A DNA stretch of 64,000 bases from Enterococcus sp. RIT-PI-f (lineage in GTDB: Bacteria; Bacillota; Bacilli; Lactobacillales; Enterococcaceae). Shown here piece by piece: positions 46,816 through 55,630 of this stretch; the stretch's first letter is position 1, and each line of letters starts with the position of its first letter. The stretch covers positions 1-64,000 of the forward strand of contig NZ_LHOX01000012.1 in the NCBI RefSeq assembly GCF_001297065.1, written 5' to 3'. The notes below the pieces were generated by a model. It was not told the DNA's origin. It made no database searches and saw nothing but the letters and a program-made list of their open reading frames with translations. Position numbers and translations under genes: made by a program.

Positions 46816-48225
46816 TTTGATCAACGGTTCTTCCTCAAAGTCCAATATCCGTTCATCGATCAATGAACGATACCAGCCTGCTGATTTTTTTAGCGAGCGG
46901 GTTCGCTGATCGTTCAACTCGATCCGTACCAGCCCATACCGGTTCTTGAAGGCATTCATTGGTGATACGCAATCGGTAAAGGCCCACAACATATAGCCTT
47001 CGCAGTTTGCGCCTGCCTCCACTGCTTTCAATAACCAGTAAAGATGTTCGCCGATAAAGGCAATCCTGTAATCATCTTGCACTTGCCCATTTTCGTCCAT
47101 GTAGCGTTCTTCTGCCTCACGCCCCATCCCATTTTCAGTGATCAGCCACGGGATGTCCCCATAATTTTCAGTCAGGTAGTTCGCCATATCCAGCATCACT
47201 TGCGGATATATTTCCCAACCGCGAGAATTGTTCATGCGTTTTCCTGGCAAATCAAAGGTTTCATAGAACATTTCCGGATGAAAAGGTGTTTCCTCATGCC
47301 ACTGATAACGTGGCGCTTTTACCCGTTTCGGATAATATTGATTGATCCCCAGAAAATCTACTGTATTGTTTTTGATCGTTTCCAAGTCTGCTGCTGTTGG
47401 ATCGAAATAAATCCCGTATTTTTGGCAAAGTTCGATCAATTCTGCTGCGTATTCTCCTTTGACCATTGGATCGAAAAAGACCCGGTTAAAGAATAAGTCA
47501 TACATATCTTTGGCTTTTTGATCTGCTGCTGAAGAAGAACGCGCATAGACCATTTCTGGATTCAGCACACAACCGATACGTCCTGGATAATCATTTTGGT
47601 GATACATAGCTACCGCTTGCGCAGTTGCTAAAGCTTTATGGTAATTCCACAACATCCATTTTTTCGTGTTTTGTTCATGGGGCCAGCGAATCGCATCCAA
47701 ATAGCACCGGGTCTGAACCACGATTGGCTCATTGAATGTGAACCAGTGTTTGACACGATCTCCATATCGTTCAAAGGCGATTTTCGCATATCCAGTATAC
47801 AAGTCCACCACTTTCCGCGAACTCCAGCCATCATACTTGTCCATTAAATAAGCAGGAACTTCATAATGTTCCAAACACAACATCGGTTCAACGCCAGCTG
47901 CAATCAATTGATCGATCACTTGATCGATGTGTGCCGCATAGGCCTCATCAACCACCAGATTTTCATAATCTGTAAAAAAGCGCGCCCAATTGATTGACGT
48001 GCGGTAATGCGTCAAATGGATATCTTTCATCAATGCGATATCTTCAGGAAATTGTTCCATAAAATTAGTAGCGACCGCAGGGCCATACCCATTGTGCCAA
48101 ACAAAACGTTCTTCTTTATACCAGCGGTCCAAAAAGGAATCTTGTCCTGCTTTTTTCCCCTGCCAGCCTTCCGTTTGCCAGGCAGATGATGCTGCCCCTA
48201 AAATAAACTCTTTTGGTATCTTCAT
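46813..48225 (-). CDS. 6-phospho-beta-glucosidase, glycoside hydrolase family 1
   Basis: 470 residues. Acid/base Glu in TFNEPIV and nucleophile Glu in ITENGMG. The segment SPMNAFKNRYG supplies the Ser, Lys and Tyr that hold the sugar phosphate in phospho-glycosidases of this family. It would split a phosphorylated beta-glucoside or related sugar delivered by the PTS. It is the second gene of the operon with the EIIC gene, about 20 bases behind it. Confidence 0.9.
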   Translation of the reverse strand: MKIPKEFILGAASSAWQTEGWQGKKAGQDSFLDRWYKEERFVWHNGYGPAVATNFMEQFPEDIALMKDIHLTHYRTSINWARFFTDYENLVVDEAYAAHIDQVIDQLIAAGVEPMLCLEHYEVPAYLMDKYDGWSSRKVVDLYTGYAKIAFERYGDRVKHWFTFNEPIVVQTRCYLDAIRWPHEQNTKKWMLWNYHKALATAQAVAMYHQNDYPGRIGCVLNPEMVYARSSSAADQKAKDMYDLFFNRVFFDPMVKGEYAAELIELCQKYGIYFDPTAADLETIKNNTVDFLGINQYYPKRVKAPRYQWHEETPFHPEMFYETFDLPGKRMNNSRGWEIYPQVMLDMANYLTENYGDIPWLITENGMGREAEERYMDENGQVQDDYRIAFIGEHLYWLLKAVEAGANCEGYMLWAFTDCVSPMNAFKNRYGLVRIELNDQRTRSLKKSAGWYRSLIDERILDFEEEPLIK

Positions 48226-48243
48226 AAACTTTTTAAACTCCTT

Positions 48244-49548
48244 CTATGCAACTTCGTTTGTTGTGCGATTCGATACAATGACAAATGGCAAGTAAATCAG
48301 AATCGCGACGACAATACAAATGATTTGTGTAATCACTGCCCCAACATCCCCAGCCGTCGCCAAGTAAGCATTGACGATCGGTGGCATTGGCCATGGCACC
48401 ATCACCACAGCTTTGGCTGCAAAACCTAAAGATGTTGCGATGTAGCCAATCGTCCCAGTAACCAATGGGGTAAGTATAAATGGAATGGCCAAAATTGGAT
48501 TCAGCATGATCGGCATACCGAAAATCACTGGTTCATTGATGTTAAAAATCCCCGGTGCCAATGACAGCTTCGTGATTTGACGCATATCCTCACGTTTGCC
48601 AACGATCAATATAGCAATCAATAACCCAATCGTGACACCAGATCCACCCATACTCATATACATATCCCAAAAAGGCATGGTTATGATGTTGGGCACTTCT
48701 TTTCCCGCTTCAAAGGCTTCCGTATTGACGGCAATCGCTGCCAGCAATAATGGTTCTCTGATGGGTTTGACCATTTGATTGCCATGGATACCAATCACCC
48801 AGAACACCTGCGCAATAAACATCAATAACAAGATACCAGGCAAGCCTTGAACAACACCTTCTAAAGGTCGTTGGACAACATTGTAAATGATGTCATAGGC
48901 ATACATACCAGTGACTGATTTGATTGCAAAACCAGCGGTTGCAATGATCGTCACAGTGAAGATCGTTGGGAACAATGCCGAAAAACTTGCCGATACGTTT
49001 ACCGGTACGCTGTCGGGCATTTTGATCTGCAAACTTTTTTGCCTTCCTAGCCAAGCATATAATTCAATCGACAGAATGGCGACAAACATCCCCAAAAATA
49101 ACCCTTTCGTATCTGTGTACTGTTTGGCAAGCACATTTTCTGCAATCACAGTCGCGTCTTCATGTAAAAACTCGTAAACCATTGGATTCACAGATAGATA
49201 CGACATCACCGCAATGATCCCTGGAAACACACCAGAAATTTGATTGAGTTTTGCCAACTCGATCCCAATCAGGAACACCGCATAGATCGTCAAGAAACTC
49301 AATGTCACATAACTGACAGCGGAAGAAATCGGTTTCAAATTTTCCAAAAAACGCAATGCTTCGATTTGTGCCAACCCATTTTCAGCATCGAAGACCATCG
49401 CTGAAAATAATGTGCCGAACGCACCAGTGATAATCACTGGAATCAGTGCAGCAAACGCATTTTTGATCACCATGATATATCTTAAACTATTGATTTTTGT
49501 TGCAAACTTTCCTAACACATTCGCTAATTTATCCAAACTACCTTGCAT
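48244..49548 (-). CDS. PTS EIIC, cellobiose/beta-glucoside (Lac) family
   Basis: 434 residues, about 10 membrane segments. It has the family start LDKLANVLGKFATKINSLRYI, the substrate-site region IFNINEPVIFGMPI, and PFWDMYMSMGGSG. It imports and phosphorylates a beta-glucoside-like sugar, but neither EIIA nor EIIB is encoded in the window, so it must borrow them from elsewhere. ATG chosen after AGGAGGGG. A GntR regulator is divergently transcribed from the other side of the control region. Confidence 0.92.
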   Translation of the reverse strand: MQGSLDKLANVLGKFATKINSLRYIMVIKNAFAALIPVIITGAFGTLFSAMVFDAENGLAQIEALRFLENLKPISSAVSYVTLSFLTIYAVFLIGIELAKLNQISGVFPGIIAVMSYLSVNPMVYEFLHEDATVIAENVLAKQYTDTKGLFLGMFVAILSIELYAWLGRQKSLQIKMPDSVPVNVSASFSALFPTIFTVTIIATAGFAIKSVTGMYAYDIIYNVVQRPLEGVVQGLPGILLLMFIAQVFWVIGIHGNQMVKPIREPLLLAAIAVNTEAFEAGKEVPNIITMPFWDMYMSMGGSGVTIGLLIAILIVGKREDMRQITKLSLAPGIFNINEPVIFGMPIMLNPILAIPFILTPLVTGTIGYIATSLGFAAKAVVMVPWPMPPIVNAYLATAGDVGAVITQIICIVVAILIYLPFVIVSNRTTNEVA

Positions 49549-49656
49549 ATTACCCCTCCTAAATAATGCCGTTTGATTCATTCAGTAAACGATTACATCA
49601 CAAATGTAATCCATTTATCCTGTAATGTAAACCGCATACGGCGTGTCCGGCAGGGG

Positions 49657-49680
49657 TATGTAAATCTCAACGTTTACATA
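49657..49680. promoter_or_regulatory. Operator between EIIC and GntR genes
   Basis: TATGTAAA-8 bases-TTTACATA, a perfect 8+8 inverted repeat in the shared promoter region, which also contains other ATGTAA half-sites. Very likely the site where the divergent GntR regulator binds, although part of it (AACGTTTACA) also resembles a cre box. Confidence 0.65.
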
Positions 49681-49719
49681 TGGACAGTTATCCTCTATCA
49701 TGAGGATGAGGTGAACACA

Positions 49720-50421
49720 TTGGCAAACTACCAAGACATTGCTGCCGATATCCGCAGCAAAATCAATCATGGATTCTATCAAAAAGAACATAAACTGCCT
49801 AAACAAAGTGAACTTGCTAGCCACTATCAAACAAGTCGTGTGACGATCCAGAAAGCTTTGACCATGTTGCAGATGGAAGGCATTATTTACGCCAAAAAAG
49901 GTATTGGTACCTTTATCAGTGATAGTTATTCTACTTTCGACTACAATGCAAAAATCAATCGCGGCTTGACCAAACGTCTAGGTGAAACGGGTAAAATCAC
50001 GAGTAAAATCATTTCTTTCGACGTGATCTATCCTGATGAAAAAGAACAAGAAAAATTAAAAATCACTGCCGATCAACAAATCTATGATATTGTTCGGCTA
50101 AGACTGTTCGATGATATTCCTGTTGTATTGGAATATACGATCATGCCGCTGCACATCATTCCCGGCATTACCACATCTGTGTTGTCTTCTTCAGTTTATG
50201 GCTATATTACCAATCATTTGCATCATACAATTGGTACCTCCATTCGCCGGATCAAAGCGGATCATGCTGATACTTACGATCAGCAATATTTGGCTTGCGC
50301 TGCGACCGATCCCATTTTAGAAGTGGAGCAAACCGTCTACCTCGGCAATGGCACCCCCTTTGAATTTTCACAGTCCCGCCATCGCTATGACATGGGTGAT
50401 TTTATCGTGATCAATACCTAA
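49720..50421 (+). CDS. GntR-family (HutC subgroup) transcriptional regulator
   Basis: 233 residues. An N-terminal GntR winged helix (KQSELASHYQTSRVTIQKALTMLQMEGIIYAKKGIGTFI) and a C-terminal UTRA ligand domain (YDIVRLRLFDDIPVVLEYTIMP). Regulators of this type sense phosphorylated sugars. TTG chosen 8 bases after GAGG; a GTG 9 bases earlier overlaps it. It most likely controls the divergent EIIC/GH1 operon. Confidence 0.88.
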   Translation: MANYQDIAADIRSKINHGFYQKEHKLPKQSELASHYQTSRVTIQKALTMLQMEGIIYAKKGIGTFISDSYSTFDYNAKINRGLTKRLGETGKITSKIISFDVIYPDEKEQEKLKITADQQIYDIVRLRLFDDIPVVLEYTIMPLHIIPGITTSVLSSSVYGYITNHLHHTIGTSIRRIKADHADTYDQQYLACAATDPILEVEQTVYLGNGTPFEFSQSRHRYDMGDFIVINT

Positions 50422-50425
50422 AAAA

Positions 50426-50483
50426 AGACACAGACTGCTGTTTCCCCCTCTGGGCGCAAAACAGCATGTCCGTGTCTATCTTT
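50426..50483. terminator. Bidirectional terminator GntR / muropeptide operon
   Basis: GACACAGACTGCTGTTT pairs with AAACAGCATGTCCGTGTC (some wobbles), with a 12-base loop. Confidence 0.85.
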
Positions 50484-51282
50484 TTGCATCGACTTGAACT
50501 GGGGGAGAATCGCTTAGCAGATAATCATAAACGATTTGACCCACTTCTCTTAACCACATGATCCCTTGACCAGTCCCTTTTTTATCGTAGGAAAGCCCCG
50601 CCAGATAGATCCTTTGCTGATGCAATTCAAAACAAGCCACATCATGCTCGATCAGATGCAAACGGCCGGTTTTATTATAGATCTGCAAACCAGGAAGATC
50701 TGCTTCAGCTAAGAGCCCTGGCAACCCTTCTTGAAATTGTTGTTTAGCCAAAAAGGATGGGGAGATCTGCAGGATGGATTCCAACGCCAAACACTCTCTC
50801 AGCAGTCTGGCACTAGCTGCCGCAGTCACTTGATTTTCCTTGTTTTGTTCAGGTTTCATCATATAGCGCGCAAGACATATGTCAGGACTTGTCAATGACG
50901 CTTGAATCACGGATAATCCGACAAAATCGATCAAGACATTGGTTGCTGTATTGTCTGATACTACCAACATCAGCCGCAATAATTCCTTGAGCTGCCACTT
51001 CTTTCTTTCCGGTAAATGCGTCAATATCCCTGCCCCAGCGACAAACTGCTGCGTCGCGATCTCCACTGCTTGATCGAGGCAGAACTGATGCTGTTGCACC
51101 TGCTGCAAGTAATAACGATACACCGCCAATTTGATGATGCTGGCCGCGGGAAAGCGTTGCTGACTGTGATATGCATACAGACAGTCTGTTTCCGTACCAA
51201 CCCAAAGCCCCATCTGCAAAGAAGCCTGATAACGCGACAGCAGGCGATCCATTTCTGCCACAACATGTTGGCTCTTATCCAT
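50476..51282 (-). CDS. Cytoplasmic class A beta-lactamase-fold serine hydrolase
   Basis: 268 residues. The beta-lactamase/transpeptidase triad is complete: Ser48-x-x-Lys51 (SIIK), Ser109-Asp110-Asn111 (SDN) and Lys204-Thr205-Gly206 (KTG). I see no omega-loop Glu-x-x-Leu-Asn, so it may not hydrolyse beta-lactams; DD-/LD-peptidase or esterase activity is more likely. There is no signal peptide, so it stays in the cytoplasm. ATG chosen after GGGGTG; an earlier GTG start overlaps the upstream stop but lacks a ribosome site. Last gene of the muropeptide operon. Confidence 0.78.
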   Translation of the reverse strand: MDKSQHVVAEMDRLLSRYQASLQMGLWVGTETDCLYAYHSQQRFPAASIIKLAVYRYYLQQVQQHQFCLDQAVEIATQQFVAGAGILTHLPERKKWQLKELLRLMLVVSDNTATNVLIDFVGLSVIQASLTSPDICLARYMMKPEQNKENQVTAAASARLLRECLALESILQISPSFLAKQQFQEGLPGLLAEADLPGLQIYNKTGRLHLIEHDVACFELHQQRIYLAGLSYDKKGTGQGIMWLREVGQIVYDYLLSDSPPVQVDAKR

Positions 51283-51344
51283 CAAAACACCCCACTCCCC
51301 ACGATTTTTTCTGCGTCTATCGGCAACACTAACTACATGTCCTA

Positions 51345-52226
51345 TCACCAATAACGGGCAACTACTGCCAATTCCGCCTCATACACCGAACCGCTGATCG
51401 TTGTTTTCATTACCCGAGAGCCAGGTGTCCTTGAATGGATCATTTGGTCCTCTCCCAAATACATGCCTACATGATGGACTTCTCCTTGACCTGATTGATA
51501 GGCAAACAAAAGCAAATCTCCTGGCAACGCTTCTTGGTAGGACACAATACGGCCTTGTTGCGCCTGTTCAATCGTATCTCTAGGAATATTGATTCCCTGT
51601 AAACGATGCAGGCTGTACATCAAACCGGAACAGTCGAAGCCACTGCCACTGATGCCTGCCCAGACATAGGGTTGATTGATAAACTGCGCTGCTAAGGCAA
51701 TCATTCGTTGCGGTGTATCTACGGCTTCTTCAATGCGTGTTGCAAAGGTCTTATTGATGCTGCCTAGACCATGCGGCGCAGCCACTTGATAATCCTCAGC
51801 CGTTTCCTTGACCAAAGGCAACGTGGTACCAAAGGACAATAGCTGCTGCCCATGAAACGTTTCAAAACGCAGCAATCCCTCTTTGGCAGTGATCCCTACC
51901 TGTTGCTGTGACCTATCTGCTGATGCCGTTAGCTCCGTTAAGGTATCGCTAGGCAAATAACCTGGGTAACCTAGGGGATGTTTGTTGCTTGCTTGATCCA
52001 AAACGATCACTTCTGCCCAACCATCAGCTTCCGACAAGACGTCTACGACCGTCCCATACAATACCTCCGAGTCGACAAGATCTTCTTGATACAGTCGCAT
52101 TGTATCAGCAGCCGTTAAAAATGTATGCAGCAGATTGATTGGGTAGCGGTTGATTATGTCCAAAACTGCATTGTTTTTTGGTGCTTTCCATAAGAATGAG
52201 CTACTTGCTTGAACTATTTTTTTCAT
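51345..52226 (-). CDS. ykfC: NlpC/P60 peptidase, YkfC-like
   Basis: 293 residues without a signal peptide. Two SH3b-like domains (about 45-160), then an NlpC/P60 domain with the catalytic Cys199 (GFDCSGL), His in EVHHVGMYL and the final His in MIHSRTPG. Bacillus YkfC cleaves gamma-D-Glu-meso-diaminopimelate in imported murein peptides; this organism's cross-linking may differ (Lys instead of diaminopimelate), so the specificity is inferred. Lies 6 bases behind the epimerase gene. Confidence 0.88.
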   Translation of the reverse strand: MKKIVQASSSFLWKAPKNNAVLDIINRYPINLLHTFLTAADTMRLYQEDLVDSEVLYGTVVDVLSEADGWAEVIVLDQASNKHPLGYPGYLPSDTLTELTASADRSQQQVGITAKEGLLRFETFHGQQLLSFGTTLPLVKETAEDYQVAAPHGLGSINKTFATRIEEAVDTPQRMIALAAQFINQPYVWAGISGSGFDCSGLMYSLHRLQGINIPRDTIEQAQQGRIVSYQEALPGDLLLFAYQSGQGEVHHVGMYLGEDQMIHSRTPGSRVMKTTISGSVYEAELAVVARYW

Positions 52227-52232
52227 CGCGAT

Positions 52233-53306
52233 CTACCTTTCTATTCCTAACCCAAACGCTTCAGTCACAACCACACGTCCGGGTTGCAGCAACACGCCTT
52301 GCTGGGCAATCGAAATACCAGTTGCGTCCCACATGAAAGGAACATCTAGATCAATATAACGGACGTCGGACATCCCCAAGGCAAAATGTGCCGCTGCCGC
52401 CATCCCAGCATAACCTTCGATCATCGATCCTACCATGACGGGCATTTGATGTGCTTGAGCCAATGCAAAGATTTTGCGTCCTTCCCGTATCCCGCCCGTC
52501 TTCATTAATTTGATATTGAGTGCGTTACAGCATTGTTCTTCGATCAACTGTTTGGCATCTTGATAAGAAAAGACACTTTCATCTGCCATAATTGGGATAG
52601 CACTGCGTTCTGTCACGTATTTCAGTCCAGCAAAATCAGCCGCTTTTACAGGCTGCTCTACAAAGTCGATGGGGATGCCTTGCCATTCCTGTAAAATTTG
52701 GACTGCTTCTTCTTTGGTCCAGCCTTGATTGGCATCGATCCGAAACGGAATTTGTCCTTTCAGATGCTGATTGATTTGCTTGATTTTCTTCACTTCTTCT
52801 TCGATCGTGCCCAATCCTAATTTGATCTTCAAGGATGTAAAGCCTTTGCTTACTTTCTCTTGCGCTTCACGACACATGGTTTCAGGTGAACCAATACTGA
52901 TCGTAAAATCGGTTTCCAGTGATTGTTTTGTGCCGCCTAAATAACGATACAGCGGTACATTGGCCGCTTTAGCCAAAGCGTCATGCAATGCGATATCAAT
53001 TGCCGCCTTGGCACTACTATGCCCTTCGACCAACTGATTCATTTCATCTAAAACCGCTAAAGAGGCCTCGACTTTTTTCCCAATCAGAAACGGAGCAAAT
53101 CGCTTAGAAACATCCGCTATGATCCGCGCCTCAGTATCCCCAGTGATGACCTTGGTTGGGGCTGCCTCACCGATACCAACGAGGCCATTGGTAAAGAAAA
53201 TCAGTACGCGAATGACGTCTAACACTTGCACTTCTCTTAACGCCGTCTTAAATGGCGCATTTAGCTTAATCGGTACTTTTTTGATCTCAATCTTGTCAAT
53301 AATCAT
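52233..53306 (-). CDS. ykfB: L-Ala-D/L-Glu epimerase
   Basis: 357 residues. Enolase-superfamily dipeptide epimerase: Lys pair in SLKIKLG, metal ligand Asp in RIDANQGW, Glu in FVEQP, Asp in ADESV, and the second catalytic Lys in NIKLMKTGG. It converts the D-Glu of wall dipeptides so that they can be digested as ordinary food. ATG chosen 6 bases after AAGGAG; the frame is open for a few codons upstream. It sits between the binding protein and the YkfC-like peptidase, as in Bacillus ykf. Confidence 0.88.
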   Translation of the reverse strand: MIIDKIEIKKVPIKLNAPFKTALREVQVLDVIRVLIFFTNGLVGIGEAAPTKVITGDTEARIIADVSKRFAPFLIGKKVEASLAVLDEMNQLVEGHSSAKAAIDIALHDALAKAANVPLYRYLGGTKQSLETDFTISIGSPETMCREAQEKVSKGFTSLKIKLGLGTIEEEVKKIKQINQHLKGQIPFRIDANQGWTKEEAVQILQEWQGIPIDFVEQPVKAADFAGLKYVTERSAIPIMADESVFSYQDAKQLIEEQCCNALNIKLMKTGGIREGRKIFALAQAHQMPVMVGSMIEGYAGMAAAAHFALGMSDVRYIDLDVPFMWDATGISIAQQGVLLQPGRVVVTEAFGLGIER

Positions 53307-53328
53307 TTCATTCTCCTTCATCACATAA

Positions 53329-53407
53329 ACGATAAAGCAAAGAGGCGCTTCACTCAGTCAAAGAAGCCACGCTGTCTGAATGAGTAAAGCCCTCTGTATG
53401 ATCGTTT
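53329..53407. promoter_or_regulatory. Nested hairpin between OppA-type and epimerase genes
   Basis: AACGAT/ATCGTT, AGAGG/CCTCT and ACTCA/TGAGT arms nest in one structure of about 75 bases. There is no T-run on the minus strand, so it is not an ordinary terminator in operon direction; it may protect the upstream message or partly attenuate, giving more binding protein than enzyme. Confidence 0.5.
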
Positions 53408-53408
53408 T

Positions 53409-55067
53409 TTATTCTGTCACAGATACATGTTTATAGTCATAGGCTGCACCGACACTATGGATCACCAAACCCTGAATGTTCGGCGAACGTAGGTGGGCTT
53501 CCGCACTTTGGAACAACGGAATCACACCTAATGCTTCATTGAGTATTTTTTCAGCATCTACCATATCTTGCCAACGGGCAGCAGGATCATTGGCATGTTC
53601 ATTTGAAGCTTGTTCAATCAGCGTATCATACGCATCATTCAACCATTTGCCACGGTTATAGGAACTGTCTTTTTTGAAAAGCTCCAGGAAGTTGATTGGG
53701 TCCGCATAATCGCCAATCCAATTGTTCATCACCATGTCAAAATCTCCGCTGTTGGATCGATCTAAACGAACGGAAAAAGGCACGTTCGTCACTTCAACGG
53801 TCAAGCCATCCAAGGTCTGTTGCAGCGTTCCTTGAATATACTCGGCAAGCTTTTTGGACTGGTCAGTATCTGATGTCAACAGCTCGAATGAAAGTTGATC
53901 AACGCCTAACTCAGACTTCGCTTTTTCCCAATATTCTTTGGCTTGTTCTTCATCAAAATCCAAGGTTGTTTGTGCATCTTCAATAAAATCAGCTTTGGTA
54001 TCTGGGTTGAACGCCAGATCAGAAGGCACAAATCCAACAGCTGCAATCGAGCCATTGCCCAAAATATTTTCTACAAGCTGTTGCCGATCGATACTATAAG
54101 AAATCGCTTGTCGCAGATTTTCATTTCTAAAAGGCGAATCTTCACTAGCCTGATTCATTTCTAAATATTGGGTCGTCGCACTTGGCTGAACGATATAATC
54201 ATCATGATTGACATTTTGCATCGCCAACTCGCCACTCAAAGTGATATCATCCGCTTGCCCACTCTCATATAAATTAAAGGCTGTTGAAGAATCTTTGACG
54301 ACATCAAAGTTGACTTTCGTTAATTGAACATTGTCCGCATCCCAATAAGTGTCATTCTTGGTTAATGACCATTGGATATCGGTTCCTGGACCATCGTATT
54401 CTGTTAACATGAAGGGGCCATTATACACGGCATCTTCACTAGTCAAAGCGTATTGATCACCAAAAGAAGTAACCGCGGTTTCATTCTGCGGGAAGAAAGT
54501 TGGAAAGGCCAACAAGGAAAGAAAATAGGGCGTTGGTTTGTCCAATGTGATTTTCACTGTGTAGTCTCCCTCGGCCTCGATCCCCAATTCCGTCTTGTCC
54601 ATTGAACCATCTGCGACCGCTGCAGCGTTTTTGACTGGTTCTAGCATATACGCATAATTGGAACCTGTCGCAGGATCGACAGTTCGTTGCCAACTAAAAA
54701 CATAATCTGCGGCCGTCACTGGGTCACCATTTGACCACTTGGCATCTTCTCGCAAGTTGACTGTATACGTTAAGCCATCTTCACTGACTGCAGCCTCTTC
54801 ACTGGCACCTGCAATGATGGGCTCATTGTTTTCATCTAGACGATAAAGTCCCTCATACGCATTGTTCAAGGTAATAAAACTATAAGAATCTGTGGCTAAA
54901 GAAATATCTGCGCTACCCATTTCTGCTGAGAATTGCACGGTGATCTCCTGATCTACATCTGTCGTACTTGAAGCTGATTGGTCATTGTCATCTGAACCAT
55001 TTTGACAAGCAGCTAAAACAAGACTACTCATTAATACCAAAACGGTCCCTTTTGCTCTTTTCCCCAT
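53409..55067 (-). CDS. Peptide ABC transporter substrate-binding lipoprotein (OppA type)
   Basis: 552 residues. Signal peptide with lipobox LVLAAC (Cys23 or nearby), then an acidic linker rich in Ser/Asp and the SBP_bac_5 domain. It binds oligopeptides outside the cell; the permease and ATPase subunits are not in the window, so it must share a general Opp system. First gene of the operon with epimerase, peptidase and hydrolase, which points to murein peptides as the ligand. ATG chosen after GAGGGGG; an earlier ATG abuts the site. Confidence 0.88.
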   Translation of the reverse strand: MGKRAKGTVLVLMSSLVLAACQNGSDDNDQSASSTTDVDQEITVQFSAEMGSADISLATDSYSFITLNNAYEGLYRLDENNEPIIAGASEEAAVSEDGLTYTVNLREDAKWSNGDPVTAADYVFSWQRTVDPATGSNYAYMLEPVKNAAAVADGSMDKTELGIEAEGDYTVKITLDKPTPYFLSLLAFPTFFPQNETAVTSFGDQYALTSEDAVYNGPFMLTEYDGPGTDIQWSLTKNDTYWDADNVQLTKVNFDVVKDSSTAFNLYESGQADDITLSGELAMQNVNHDDYIVQPSATTQYLEMNQASEDSPFRNENLRQAISYSIDRQQLVENILGNGSIAAVGFVPSDLAFNPDTKADFIEDAQTTLDFDEEQAKEYWEKAKSELGVDQLSFELLTSDTDQSKKLAEYIQGTLQQTLDGLTVEVTNVPFSVRLDRSNSGDFDMVMNNWIGDYADPINFLELFKKDSSYNRGKWLNDAYDTLIEQASNEHANDPAARWQDMVDAEKILNEALGVIPLFQSAEAHLRSPNIQGLVIHSVGAAYDYKHVSVTE

Positions 55068-55369
55068 CTGTTTCATCCCCCTCTAACATTCAGACAATTC
55101 AAACAATTCTGCGTGTTAAAAAAAGTGTACCCCTTTCATTGAATGCCTGTCAATAGGATCGCCGCAAAAAAGAAAGTGTTTACATCCAAATGTGAGGTAA
55201 GAGATAATCCCCAAAAGGCCATTCTTTATACTAAAAGATCCGTGATCATTGACAAGCTATCAGTGTATTTTTTTGCCTAAAATAAAATAAATCGGCCAAT
55301 GAAACGGTCAAAAATATTTCTTCGAAGAAGTAAAAAAAACGTATCTATTTCGAAAAGAGAATGGTACAC

Positions 55370-55486
55370 TGAACAAACGAAGAGTACACTGCACGAGAAA
55401 ACGAAAGACTTCCCCAAGTATCCATTTTCTCAAGTACTCTTCGGTATTGTGCGTACGTATAACTACTATACGTGCTTTTTTTTATT
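55370..55486 (+). ncRNA. Long-hairpin structured RNA candidate with terminator
   Basis: CGAAGAGTAC (55378) pairs perfectly with GTACTCTTCG (55434), and an inner GAGAAAA/TTTTCTC pair nests inside it with a small ACTT/AAGT loop stem. About 10 bases later, GTACGTATA/TATACGTGC and T8 form a terminator on the plus strand. The whole fits a short, highly folded transcript or attenuator between OppA and the Fur-regulated gene. No coding frame in it is convincing. The remaining bases from 55068 contain the OppA promoter and nothing else I can support. Confidence 0.55.
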
Positions 55487-55557
55487 CTTTAAAGAAAAAC
55501 GCAACATTGAAACAAACGGTTAAGTCATGTTTGTCCAATCATATATCGATTTTTCCA

Positions 55558-55587
55558 TTGACAATGATTCTCATTCTCGCATATAAT
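55558..55587 (+). promoter_or_regulatory. Fur box overlapping a consensus promoter
   Basis: TTGACA, 18-base spacer, TATAAT. The sequence GACAATGATTCTCATTCTC (55560-55578) lies across the spacer and fits the 19-base Fur box (GATAATGATTATCATTATC) at most positions. Iron-bound Fur would block polymerase directly. Confidence 0.85.
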
Positions 55588-55630
55588 CATTCAACATACA
55601 GCGATTTTTTTTATAAAGGAGGAACCCGCA

